Shown: in pieces, positions 11,339 to 23,109 of the stretch
Position numbering within the stretch: the stretch's first letter is position 1
How the letters are laid out: the number at the start of each line of letters is the position of its first letter
Source of the DNA: Erythrobasidium yunnanense
Taxonomy: Eukaryota > Basidiomycota > Cystobasidiomycetes > Erythrobasidiales > Erythrobasidiaceae
Assembly (NCBI GenBank): GCA_001600175.1
Contig: BCJC01000002.1
Location: forward strand, 2,205,111-2,269,110
Direction of reading: 5' to 3'
DNA: 64,000 nucleotides
Position numbers and translations under genes: made by a program
Notes under the pieces: model-generated
Told to the model about the DNA's origin: nothing
The model's input: only the letters and a program-made list of their open reading frames with translations
Database searches by the model: none

Positions 11339-13767
11339 GCGCCCTTCCCGATCGCTTACCGTGTCTGGAGCGTGGGATGGCCAACCTCGTCGACGTCGGA
11401 AAGGCACTCGCAGTGAGCGTATAGACGGTGAGTGAATGTACTGTGCGTTGCTATGCCCTACTAAACATTGTGAGGAGACAGCAAACACGGTAAAGAGCGG
11501 GTTAGCAAATTACTCTATAGCTGAACGGGCCGTTTTTGTTTTCCTTTGCAGATCGAAAGGAGTTTGAACGGCTTCGGAAGGAACCTACATGATTTCTCTT
11601 CAATTTGTTCTGGGATGACTGTGCGGGCACCAAGCACCACACCCAAACAGGCTCTTTTCCGAGTGGCACTTTGAGTTTGAGGGTCGATGCGGATTGACCG
11701 AATTACGTAAACTTAGGCGCCCTATGTTCTTCCTGGCTCGCGTTTGGAAATTGCGGTAAGCACTTGGATAGTGGTGACACCAGCAGCCGCACCAAATGTT
11801 CTGTTCTGTGCTAGGAGCGCGCCTGAAGCCAAGACGCCCAAGCTGTACCGCAGACGATGTCCTGTCCTGTTTGCGCAATGATGAACAGCTGTTCCTCCTT
11901 CTCTATGACCGGCTTATCTGATACTTTGCCAGTCCTATTCGATCGATCGAGACTTTGCGCTCGGGGCTGCCGTGGATGACAGCAGGTGTCTGAGTAACTT
12001 TGCCAGTCAAACCTTGTTTGACAGGTCCGACTCTGAAGAGAAGTCTCTCGATGCTTGGTGAAGTCGCAATTTCCTGGACGTTTTGGTGAGTCAACGCATC
12101 AGGCTCTTGGCTTCTGGTCAGGCAAAGCTACATACTCACCTCAAGCTCCTCTGTCACCGTCAGGAACAGCTCGATAGCAAGTTCATGTCACAATTGTACG
12201 TGAGAGCCAAAGCCAGGAGTGCAGAGGAAGGAAGTCGCTCTTTGCTTGTGAATAGAAGTCGTAGGAATGACAAACTGCCAGAGTTCGCTTGTTTATTGCT
12301 CTCTATATACGTATTATTACTTCCTAGTCTGAGTCTGAGAATCCCTCGCAAAGCCCGTCGATGTCTTGGGTCTTTCTTGATTGCAGGTGAGAAGCTACGG
12401 TGTCCCGAGGACAGCAGACCACAATGTAGATTGGACCGGTCTCTGTGTCGTCACTAGCTGTGGATGTCGATGCAAGCGCCTCCCAGCTCCGCCTCGTTGG
12501 ATCTTCCCAGTAGCTGTTCCAGGAGGCAACCGCTGCCAGCGAGTTCTGCAGCTGTCAGAAAGCGACTGGAGTGGTGGTACGTTCGATACCATCCTGCGGT
12601 CATCAGCAGCGTATGTACGGCTGACGGGACAATTAGGTTGACTTTAGGGTTGGCGGCGACACTAGCAGCGGTTTTTGAGCTAGCGTCGATTGCAATTATG
12701 CCCCCCAACCACAATCTCGAAATGCATTGCGGTCCGCAACGTTAACCACAATACAGCTAGTACACATACAAGAGAGCGAAGAAATCTCATCATGAATGAC
12801 TGGCTTCCCCTCCTTGAGCAACCCTAGAGCCTCAACAGGAGCTAGCCATCTTGGATGAATAGAGGCCCGTCAATTGTCGCTTCCCTGACCTACAGAGCGT
12901 ATCTGTGTATAGCGAACAGAAGAACCTCTGCCGCAAATCGTGAAGACAGCCAAACTCTGACTGACACCCTTTGCTCGATAATCGATCTCCAGGACTCTAA
13001 ATCGCGGAGCCCACTCGATATTTGCGTACCACCCTCGGCGACCTGATAGCATATGTTCCTTGGCACTCCCAAATTGTTCATCGCAACTGTGAGATGCCGT
13101 GATAAGCCTGGGCGAAGTATGCTGTCATCCTGTCATTGGTACACTGGGTGTCAGCTCTGCCTCGCATACGGGTTAAAGATCTTACGATGCACAAGCTCTC
13201 AGTGCCATCTTTCACCTTTGTGGGTACAGGACCTGATCAGTTTGTGTGCCGATTCGCCGAAGCGGTCTCGCCTGCCCAACAATAAGAAGCGAAAATCAGC
13301 GACAGGTACAGAACATCAGTACATACTTAAGTATCAGCAACGGCACGGGCATATAAGATAGTCATTAGGTAATTGTCAGATGATGCTTGTATACAGCTTC
13401 TCGGCCTTTCACAGCTGCAGAAGTAGGGATACGTACGGCCTTTAGGATCTCAAAATGATGGAACAAGAGTGGTGCATGTACGTCAGTTACACGCGGGATG
13501 CATGGTGCGCTCGCAGAGACCGAGGAGAAGGCAGAGAAGGTGTCCAGATGAATCGATTGTTGGGCTGGAAGCGTTACGAAGATCATCATAGCAATGAGCA
13601 GCGTGCAATCTTGTGCAATGTTGTATGCAAGCGAAGGTTCTCAGCAGTATCTTTTCCAAGACGTCGGACTCTGCTCAACGAGAGCTGCTTCGACTTGTGC
13701 CGTTTTCTCATCAACAAACAAAGAAAGAACGCGTCCCAGGCCAGCCTAGAGCAGCTGCCATGCAATT
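11339..13767. other. Unresolved region, possibly spliced minus-strand gene(s)
   Basis: The largest stretch (2.4 kb) without a supported gene. On the minus strand there are protein-like open segments, for example 13589-13365 (HHFEILKAVRIPTSAAVKG), 13139-13081 (DRMTAYFAQAYHG), 12714-12454 and 12094-11903 (ERLLFRVGPVKQG). There are also intron-like 3' ends with branch points, at 13140-13160 and at about 13270-13300. I could not join them into one model with consistent phases, and none matches a family I know. It may be a fast-evolving or decayed multi-exon gene, or long divergent promoters for the flanking velvet and ERD1 genes. Confidence 0.3.
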
Positions 13768-15373
13768 ATGGCAGCTACAAACGAGCTGGGCGCGTTGACG
13801 GAGATCAACAGCTCGCTATCGACCTACGTGCCGCTACCTTTTCGAATTCTCGTGCTCTTGACGCTGGGCATCCTCTGCTGGGCTATCAATCTGCATGTAC
13901 TATACTTGCTTGGTATAGACACGTCTGCGATCCTGGATATTCGGACGCCTTCAAGCGGCGAACATGTCCATCCTTCAAAGCTCTATCCACCAATCTATCA
14001 GCTTGCCGGCTTTGGCGCAGCTTGGACTGTAGCATGCTGGGTACTAGGATTACAGTTACTGGCGCATGGAGACCTAGACTCGACTGTTGGGAGAGCAGTA
14101 TCTTCTTTCAGCTGGATCATGGCTGTCGTTTTCTTGGTTCTGCCGGTCGATAAGCTCAAACGTGCAGAGAGACTTATGTTTCTGAGGTAGGTGCTACATT
14201 TATGAGACCCCGTATCTGGTCCGCCCTGCTGACTTGTCGCGCTTCAGAGCACTCAAGCGAACCGCAACAGACACCATCTTCCGCCCGGTACCCTTCTGCG
14301 ACGTGATAGTCGCAGATATTCTTACATCGTTCGCCAAAGTGCTTGGTGACCTTTGGGTGTGTGTTTGCACCTTGTTCAACCTGGACGACCCAGAATCAGG
14401 ACTAGGAGGATATGCGAACTACGGCGTACCGTTCATGATTGCGTGAGCCGCACGCACAGTAGACCGTCAGTAAACTATGCTAACTCTTGGTATTGTTTGT
14501 GGCAGCCTTCCATACCTCTTTCGATTCCGCCAGTGCCTGTCGGAATTCTACAATACGCCCTGGGATAGCCCACATACCTCCTCTCATACACCTCATCATG
14601 GACATCATGCATCTATCTTCATCGCTCCTACTTCAGCCTCCTCGACACCTGCTTCACCCAAGAAGCGATCTCTCTTCAACGCAGCAAAGTACATGTCGGC
14701 TCTACCAGTCATCGTCTTCTCCGCCATGCAAGGCACGTATGGCGATCCTCATGATCATGGAAAGCTCGCAAGAGACACCGACTCCTCAGCATTCCTCGGA
14801 ACAAATACCCTTTTCAGCATCTGGGTTATAGCAGTACTCTTCAATTCCCTCTATTCATTCTGGTGGGACGTCACAAACGACTTTGGCTTGCACATGCTTG
14901 TGCCTACGCGTGTGGCGATAGTCCCGCTGCGACGAACCTTACTACTGCCAGATCCTCTTATCTACTACCTCGTCACAGCCCTCGACTTGATTCTGCGGTT
15001 CACCTGGTCACTCAAGCTCTCCTCGCATCTACATAGTATACACGAGATGGAAGTAGGAATCTTCATATTGGAAGCGCTGGAAGTTCTGCGGAGGTGGCTC
15101 TGGGTCTTCGTTCGCATCGAGTGGGAAGCTGTGCGGAAAGGCGGCGATTCGCTGGAAGAGCGACTACGCTTACACAGCAGTGAAGTTGACCTTCCGCTGC
15201 TCGGCGGGAGTGCTGCTGGGCTGTCTGCAGGGCTAGACAGGCGGGTCTCAGCAAATCACCGGAAGACCGTCAGCAAGGTCAATCCAGAAGAGGAGGGTTC
15301 TGACAACGAGATTGGGTTGGGTAGATCTGGGGTGCTTGTAGATGTGCCGACCATAGAGGGGAAACATAGATAG
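13768..15373 (+). CDS. ERD1: EXS-domain Golgi membrane protein, Erd1-like
   Basis: Three exons, 13768-14186, 14248-14442, 14506-15373, totalling 494 codons (493 residues) with matching phases. Erd1 is a multi-pass Golgi protein needed to retain lumenal ER proteins and to keep glycosyltransferases in the Golgi, linked to phosphate recycling from glycosylation. Seen: several hydrophobic segments, starting near residue 28 (FRILVLLTLGILCWAINL), and the EXS block PYLFRFRQCLSEFYN followed by AAKYMSALPVIVFSAM, SIWVIAVLFNSLYSFWWD, DFGLHMLVPTR and a last segment ending LRRWLWVFVRIEWEA. A Ser/His-rich loop sits inside the EXS domain. It lacks an SPX domain, which separates it from Xpr1/Syg1 phosphate exporters. 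The tail of about 80 residues is polar. Confidence 0.88.
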
Positions 15374-16030
15374 ATGATTGTCGCTTCTGTATAAATTGCG
15401 CGATTTGTCTCTCTCTTTCCCTCTGCGACTTCCCAGACTTGCATGTCTACACTGCGCTTCTCGTCAAAGCAATGAATGCGAGAACGATGTAACACCTACC
15501 ACCGAACGCGTAAAGCCTATCCAAACAGGCCCAAGGCTCGCTCCCGTCCAGCTTTCTGCCTGCCGCAAGCTTCGCAAGCCCGCAACGACACCCAGCTTGC
15601 GCAGCGTCCCAGACTATCGAGCAAATACTCTTGCTTGCTATCACAAGTTCTGCTGGCTGGCCCACTACAGAGTTGCCCTTGAAGACTGCCTGCTTATCCT
15701 GCAGCCCTGCGGTTCCGATAAGGCCGGGGCGTAAGGCCGAGACCAAAGGAGAGCGGTGCCGTGCGGATTCGTGTACACGCCCATGGCCCCAAAAGTTCGG
15801 GCAGCTTACAAAAAAACAACAGTGCCAAGGACTACGGTCCTTACAGGTCGAGCGGACTGATTGTGCAACTCTCTTCTCCTCTAACCTCTGAACAGGCCTG
15901 GCATCTTGACCGCACATCGTATTAGTTCTTATCCATCCATCTCGTCCCTGCAGATCCTTCACTTCCGACGGGTTCAGGCCTTTCGAAAGTTGTGACCACG
16001 CGCAAGTTTCAGCCAATCTGGGCACAAACC
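15374..16030. other. Intergenic region upstream of first PDR gene
   Basis: 657 bp between the ERD1 stop and the ATG of the first PDR transporter gene, presumably the latter's promoter and 5' UTR. No classic PDR element (TCCGYGGA) was found by eye. A 192-codon minus-strand open frame (16025-15447) has no recognisable content and was not called. Confidence 0.45.
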
Positions 16031-19000
16031 ATGTCTGGGTTTCCTATGAATGTCCCACTCACTGCAGACCGTGAAGAGAAGGTAGCGGGTGCTGGCGCAC
16101 AACCATCATCTGTTGGGTACCTCGAGACCGACGAGGTCGCACATGGCACTGCCAGCTCGAGCAAGATGAGCAACACCCCCACTGCAATCGAGTCGGACGA
16201 AGGTCACAGCAAAGCTCCCGAATCTCCTGAAGCGCAGCATGTTCACGAGCTCGATAGCAAACAGACCGAGACGGAGATACACAAACTAGCCCGAAAGGCT
16301 TCAAGAGGTTCCACACACATGATGGCAAAGAGACACCATCGCACAGTCCATTCGGAGACAATACAGATCCTCACCTTGATCCAAAGTCAGAATCGTTCAA
16401 TGCTCGTGCATACGCCGAAGCTCTGCTTCGCGTACATTCGGCCGATGCGAACGCTGTTCCTCTTCGCCAAGCTGGTGTCGCATTCAAGAATCTGACTGCT
16501 AGAGGTTATGGATCGGACTCGGATTTCCAGGTGATTCGCTCAATCTAACTGGTCAGAAGGGCAGAGATTAACGCTTTCAACGCCAGAAAACCGTCTCGAA
16601 TGCACCCTTGACTCTTCTACCCTTCCTCAGAGGCTTGACAGGCAGGAAACCTCGTCAGATCGATATCCTGCACGACTTTGATGGTCTCGTCCAAGCTGGA
16701 GAGATGTGCGTTGTTCTCGGACCACCTGGAAGTGGATGCAGTACTTTCCTCAAGACCATCACCGGAGAGACGCATGGCTTCTTCGTGGATGAGAACAGCT
16801 CTATCAATTATCAGGGTATCTCGGCGAAACAGATGCACAAAGACTTCCGAGGCGAAGGTAAGCTAGCCTGTTCGCCGCGAGGTAGTCAGCTAATCTGATG
16901 CATTCCTTCCACAGCCATATATACCGCAGAGGTGGACGTGCACTTCCCGCAGCTCACCGTTGGCCAAACTCTAGCCTTCGCAGCTGAAGCTAGAGCGCCT
17001 CGAAACCCTCTCGGCGGCTTGACTAGACAACAGTACGCAGAGCACTCTCGAGATGTGATCATGGCAATCTTCGGTACCAGCCATACCATCAATACTCGAG
17101 TTGGAAATGACTTCCTCCGCGGTGTCTCCGGTGGGGAGAGGAAGCGTGTCTCGATTGCAGAAGCTGCCTTGTCTGGCGCACCGCTACAGTGCTGGGATAA
17201 TAGGTACGTGCTAATCTCCTCAGCAGGTCTGTCGGGCCCGCTGACAGACAGTCGTCTTCAGTACTCGAGGTCTCGATAGTGCCAATGCCATCGAGTTCTG
17301 CAAGACACTTCGCAACTCGACAAACCTTATGGGCACTACAGCGTTCGTCGCCATCTACCAGTCACCTCAATCAGCGTACGATGTCTTCGACAAAGTGACC
17401 GTCCTTTACGAAGGTCGACAAATCTACTTCGGTCCCTGCAACCAAGCTAGACAGTTCTTCATCGAAATGGGCTTCGAGCCACCTGAGAGACAAACTACTC
17501 CGGACTTCCTTACTTCCCTCACATCGCCGCAAGAGCGTAAAGCTCGAGCTGGATTTGAGAACAGAGTACCTCGCACACCTGACGAGTTCAGACAGCGATG
17601 GATCGAGTCAGATACGTATAAGCGACTGCTGGTGGAGATCGATGAGTACAATCGTCAATACCCGATCGGAGGGGAGTCACTGCAGCTGTTCCAGCAATCA
17701 AGGCGTGCACAGCAAGCTAAGAGCCAGTAAGTCGAGACAATATGCTGTTAGTACCTAACAACTGTCTGACGGCATACCAGGAGCGTCAAGTCACCTTACA
17801 CCTTGTCATATGCTCAGCAGATCGCAATCTGCATTCGCAGAGGGTTCTGGAGACTAAAGGCGGATCCTACTGTTACTCTCACACAGCTCATCGGCAATTC
17901 AGTTATGAATCTGGTCATCAGTTCGGTGTTCTTCAACCTGCAGATGGTTACAAGCAGCTTCTTCCAAAGAGGATCTCTACTTTTCTTCGCCATCCTCACA
18001 AATGCTTTGTGAGTCTACATCCTCGGCAACCGCATCTAGTGGCGATCACACCCTGATGAACTCATCTGCATTGATCAGCGGTGCCGCTCTCGAAATCCTC
18101 ACACTTTATGCCCAGCGTCCCATTGTCGAAAAACACGCTAGATACGCACTATACCGTCCTTCAGCCGAAGCATGGGCATCGATGATCACAGACTTACCAA
18201 ATAAGATTTTGAACGCGCTGTTCTCGAACCTGGTCCTTTACTTCATGACAAATCTGAGACGGGAACCTGGCGCTTTCTTCTTCTATTTGCTTGTAGTCAT
18301 CTTCCTGCAGCTGACTATGTCGGTAAGTACTACCTACAGAGTAGTTGTGGCTGTTTCCGAGACCGACGACTGTTTCGACCAGATGATCTTCCGAACTATC
18401 GCTTCCGCCTCGAGAACCTTTGTAGGAGCAATGACACCTACTATGTATGCTTCAAGTCATGCTGTGTCGAACATGTACTGAGATACCTGTCTACCCTTCA
18501 GCGTCCTGATGCTGGGCCTGGTCATCTACACTGGGTTCGCCTTACCTATCGACTACATGCCAGGATGGGCTAGATGGATCAACTATTTAGACCCGTGGGT
18601 CGCTTCATTCTCAGAGCAAAGGCCCGCGTTGACGCCTGCATCCTCATGGCCATTTGCCGATCCTTCGCTTTTACCCCTACCTTGCGCGCTCGCATGGCCG
18701 TCATCTCTACAATAGGATCGCATATGGCTACGAGTCCGTTCTGTGAGTCTTTCACTCGCCCTACTTCACCGTAGCTCTGCTGAGGCTCCCGTTTCTCACG
18801 TGCAGGATCAATGTACGGTCTCGCATGTCGGAACACCGACAGCAAGAATAGCTAATGCGTGTGTTCTAGGAATTTGCCGGACAAAGATACACTTGCGATC
18901 GCTTTGTTCCTGAAGGACCTTCCTACACGGCCGGGGGAGTCACTCAAGCCTGCTCAGCAATCGGATCTGTACTCGGCCAGAACTATGTTGATGGCACTGT

Positions 19001-22000
19001 GTATCTGGAAACTGCATACCAGTACCGAGTCTCGCACAAATGGCGCAACTTAGGCATCATCATTGCAGAGATGATCTTCTTCCTCTTCAGTGAGCCACTC
19101 ACCAGGAGCTCCTCTACACCATACTGCTGCTAATATTCTTCCTCCCTATCAGCATACATAGTAGCTGCCGAATTGGTGTCAGCCAAGAAGTCCAAGGGAG
19201 AAGTCCTAGTCTGGCGACGTGGCCATGATCCTATCTCCCAGAATAAGGCACTCAGAGACGACCCTGAGACAGCCCTCAAAGGCGAGAAGCCTGTCTTTGA
19301 GAAGTCGGGAGCCGAAGAACTTGACAGCGGCAACGTTCACATCCAGAAACAGACTGCCGTCTTCCACTGGAGCGATGTATGCTATGACATTCAGATCAAG
19401 AAGGAAACAAGGCGCATCTTGGATCACGTTGACGGATGGGTACAACCGGGCACATTAACAGCTCTGATGGGAGTATCCGGAGCTGGAAAGTAAGCGCAAA
19501 CAGCCTCAGCGATACACACGAGGGTACTAACATTCGCTTCAGGACTACTTTATTGGATGTATTGGCTACTCGTGTCACGATGGGCGTTGTTAGTGGAGAA
19601 ATGCTGGTCGACGGTAAGGAGCGAGACAGATCCTTCCAACGTAAGACTGGCTACGTACAACAGCAGGATCTGCACCTGGAAACGTCGACCGTCAGGGAAG
19701 CTCTTGAGTTCAGTGCTCTTCTGCGACAGCCTGCTCATGTGCCTCGAGCCGAGAAAATCGCATACGTCGATGAAGTTATTCGCCTGCTCGACATGCAAGC
19801 CTACTCCGATGCGGTGGTCGGTGTTCCTGGTGAAGGTCTCAACGTTGAGCAGCGGAAGCGTTTGACTATGTTCGTTTGCGTGACCTAGATGCTTAAGGGA
19901 GAAAGCTGAATCCAGTCTCAATCGCAGCGGTGTAGAGTTGGCAGCTAAGCCTCAGCTACTACTGTAAGCTTACTCGGAGCACTATAATAGCTTAACGACT
20001 GACGCTATATCGTAGTTTCCTCGACGAGCCAACATCCGGTTTGGACAGTCAGACCTCTTGGGCTATCGCAGATCTCATGGAGAAGCTCACTGCTCATGGA
20101 CAAGCTATTCTATGCACCATACATCAACCTTCAGCTATTCTATTCCAACGCTTCGACCGTCTACTGTTCCTAGCCAAGGGCGGAAAGACTGTCTGTAAGT
20201 ACTGCACCGAGCAGTGCGCAAGTTGTGTCTTACATGCTGTTCATGCACAACATAGACTTCGGCGCGGTCGGCCAGAACAGTAATATTCTCATTGATTAGT
20301 AAGCCAATATCGTCCTTTGTTAAGAGAGTATCGCTGACATTCCGATAGCTTCCAACGCAATGGTGGCTTTCCCTGTCCTCCCGAAGCGAACCCTGCCGAG
20401 TGGATGCTAGGTGCGTAGCGGCAGTTTCAATCGATAGTTTGGCTGATAACCGAGCACAGAGGTCATCGGCGCTGCACCTGGAAGTTAATCAGACATCGAC
20501 TGGCATCAAACATGGCTCAACTCTCCCGAAAGAAGTGCCGTTCGTGAGCATCTCGATTATCTCAAGGCCGAACGTCCGAAGCTTTCATCACTCGAGGCCG
20601 ATTCTGGCGACAAAGTACAACATCAAGCATTCGCTGCACCATTCTCAGTACAGGCAAGAGAGACTACAAAACGTGTCTTCCAGCAGTGTACGTTTGTCTA
20701 CGTTCGTCGTCAGGCACCATTCTGATGAGGGTCGGCTCAGACTGGCGAACGCCATCGTACATCTACTCAAAGGCATTCCTCGTTGCTGCTGCTGGTCTAT
20801 TCTCTGGCTTCTCCTTCTATAATACGCCTTTGACCCAGCAAGGTCTCCAAAATCAGCTGTAAGCTCGAGGTTGTCCGCAGCCGGCAGAAGGCTTACGATC
20901 TCAATACAGTCTAGCAATCTTCATGCTCTTCATCATTTTTGGACAACTGGTTCAACAGATCATGCCGCAGTTCGTAGCACAAAGATCACTATACGAAGCC
21001 CGCGAGCGACCTGCCAAGACCTACGCGTGGTATTCTTTTGTGCTGGCCTATGTCATTGCAGAACTACCATATTGTTTGATGATGGCTATCATTCTCTTCT
21101 TCACCTGGGCCTTCCCCGTGGGAATGTACCGGAACGGCATAGCTACCGACTCGGCGGCAGAGCGTGGAGCACTCCTTTTCTTCTACATCCTTCAGTTCCT
21201 CATGTTCGCATCGACGTTCGCACACTTCGTCGTCGCTGCGCAGGATTCTGCTGAGAATGCCGGAAACCTCGCCCAACTGGCATTCTCGATGTGTCTCATT
21301 TTCTGTAGGTCTGCCTAGCAGCGTCTAGAATTGACACGCTTCTGATGTATGTCTATCCTTCCAGGTGGTGCTCTGGCATCCCCCAGCCAGTTCCCAGGGT
21401 GAGTCGCGCAAGGGACAGACGATGTTCGGATCAAGTCTGGGCTGACGTGTGAATACTATATAGCTTCTGGATCTGGATGTATCGTATAAGGCGAGTGTGC
21501 ACCTCAGATGATCCAGACCATCCGCTGACTCGTTTCGTAACCTACAGTCCATTCACGCACGTCTTGATCGCCCAACTCCCCGATAAAATGTCTGGCTGAC
21601 CTATCACCACAGATATCTCATCAGTGGTATGATGGCAGCTGGTCTTGCCAACTCAGATGTCGTCTGCGCTGCCAACGAATACGTCCGATTCGACCCCATC
21701 GCTGGTCAAAACTGTTTCGACTACACGGCAGCGTATAGAAGCGTCTTTGATGGCTATGTCAACAATCCTACAGCCCTCAGCAGCTGCGAGTTTTGCTCGG
21801 TATCGAGCACCAACACTTTCTTGGCCAGTGTCGAGGCCTACTATGGCGATCGCTGGCGCAACTTTGGCATAATGTGGATTTTTATCCTCGTAAACATCGC
21901 AGGAGCCTTTGGCTGTAAGTTACAGTCACCCGTTTGATCGAACGCAGGCTAATTTCGCGGCCGCAGTGTACTGGCTCGGTCGAGTCCCCAAGAAGTCGAA

Positions 22001-22025
22001 GTCGAAGAAGGCAAAGAAGGAGTAG
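16031..22025 (+). CDS. PDR-type ABC transporter, upstream tandem copy, probably disrupted
   Basis: About 25 exons: 16031-16530, 16587-16857, 16915-17203, 17262-17726, 17781-18008, 18079-18322, 18383-18444, 18502-18594, 18716-18742, 18806-18812, 18870-19089, 19153-19489, 19543-19869, 19928-19963, 20016-20194, 20256-20298, 20349-20410, 20460-20687, 20741-20858, 20910-21304, 21365-21398, 21464-21490, 21548-21556, 21613-21914, 21967-22025. It codes a full-size pleiotropic-drug-resistance exporter with layout (NBD-TMD)x2: [40 protein letters not shown]. Exon lengths equal those of the downstream copy nearly everywhere. Two defects appear: a net 14 nt difference in exon 1 near 16315-16347 shifts the frame between KLARKASR and PFGDN, and TAA at 20485-20487 stands where the other copy has a His codon. 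An alternative 3' splice site at 20491 would skip that stop. Either this is a young pseudogene, or the N-terminus is made differently, or the bases are wrong. Confidence 0.8.
18806..18812 (+). other. 7 nt micro-exon in upstream PDR copy
   Basis: The bases GATCAAT between two introns restore the reading ESVL-IN-EFAG exactly as in the downstream copy, where this stretch is one exon. Confidence 0.7.
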
Positions 22026-23109
22026 TCACTATCAGTCTGCCTTCCTGCTGTAGTGTCGTGTCTCGGTAGTATTGTCAAGACTCCCATTAGACTTTGGTTA
22101 GATTGCTTTTTTCAACACACTCGTTCAACTATCTTTAATCTTTCTCTCTCGTGCTAAATAGTCACTATGCTGTTACTGCTTTCAATGCCAACGTGCTGCT
22201 GGCTGTGCGACCCTCGCAGAAAGGCCTCCGACAACAAGCTGACCGACGACAGCCCCGACTCCTTTTGCCTCCGTTCGAACGGCACCCTCCTACATGAGAA
22301 GACCACGGTGAAACAGATTACCTCGCCTTTGGAACGGCCATCGGCGACCCAAGCCAGAAGACGTCTCTTGCAGCATCTTTGGGACGAAGAGGCCTATCCG
22401 CAGTATCGCTGGCATGGCTTCTACCACTTCTGGAGTCACGACATCGTCATTAAGATTCGTGCCCGTCGTCTGCTGCCTGAGTCGCGTCGTGAGCCGAATG
22501 CAGCAATGGCTCTGCCCGCTGTCCGAGTACAGCTCCTTCAGCGGTAGGATGAATCCATGGCTCCAAGCAGGGTCGAGGGTGTGAATGCGCGACAAAGTCT
22601 CTTCTCTCCACTGAGTCTCCAGATAGTGCAGTCTCTTCGAATGACTCTTCTTCCGCAGTCGAGAACACACCAGAGGAGCGGTGATTGGTCTTCGCAGATG
22701 CACAGGGCCTTGTGTCTTATGGCGCAGTGATTAGGCAGCGAGACATCTTAATCTTCAGCTTGAATGGGTACCGGAATTGTGTCTTTGCGAACCAGCAACT
22801 GTTCAGGCTGTCCAAGCCGAGGAGCGTAGCTAGCCCTGCGAGTTGTAAGCTGACGGCAGATCTGAATGACACCCTGTTACAACGACTTGCGCGTCGCCTG
22901 TCAAGACTCAAGCCGGCTGAAAGCTCTCGCCCGCCTCATAACTGACACCGGGATTAGGGGATAAGGCGCACTTTCCACTTCCTGAGCCCACTCTGACCGC
23001 AGACGATACTCTTGTTCCTTCCCCTCTTACTGCAAATCATTGAAAAGAGCATCGTGACATCTGTCCCCTCCTGCTCGACTGCTACCTCACCTAGCAAAGT
23101 CGACCGGAA
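22026..23109. other. Intergenic region between the PDR copies
   Basis: 1,084 bp between the tandem transporter genes, presumably 3' UTR of the first and promoter of the second. Open frames at 22167-22547 (plus) and 22703-22290 (minus) overlap each other, show no family resemblance and no splice pattern, and are not called. No repeat, tRNA or transposon remnant was seen. Confidence 0.45.

Noticed and set aside
12370-12560. Minus-strand segment resembling the Mediator subunit Med13 (WEALAS...GPIYIVVCCP)
   Set aside because: The match is short, and Med13 is over 1,000 residues long, which does not fit the available space; flanking exons do not continue the family pattern.
13396-13409. GCTTCTCGGCCTTT, like the 5' end of U2 snRNA
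   Set aside because: The next bases do not continue the highly conserved U2 sequence (TGGCTAAGATC), so it is a chance match.
15447-16025. 192-codon minus-strand open frame upstream of the first PDR gene
   Set aside because: It overlaps the expected promoter, has no recognisable domain, no splice pattern and an odd composition rich in Cys, Arg and Trp; chance open frame.
22167-22703. Overlapping open frames on both strands between the PDR copies
   Set aside because: They are antisense to each other, have no homology I recognise and no conserved counterpart upstream of the first copy.
22715-22790. tRNA-like stretch GGCGCAGTGATTAGG
   Set aside because: No acceptor pairing and no T-loop GTTCRA; it does not fold as a cloverleaf.
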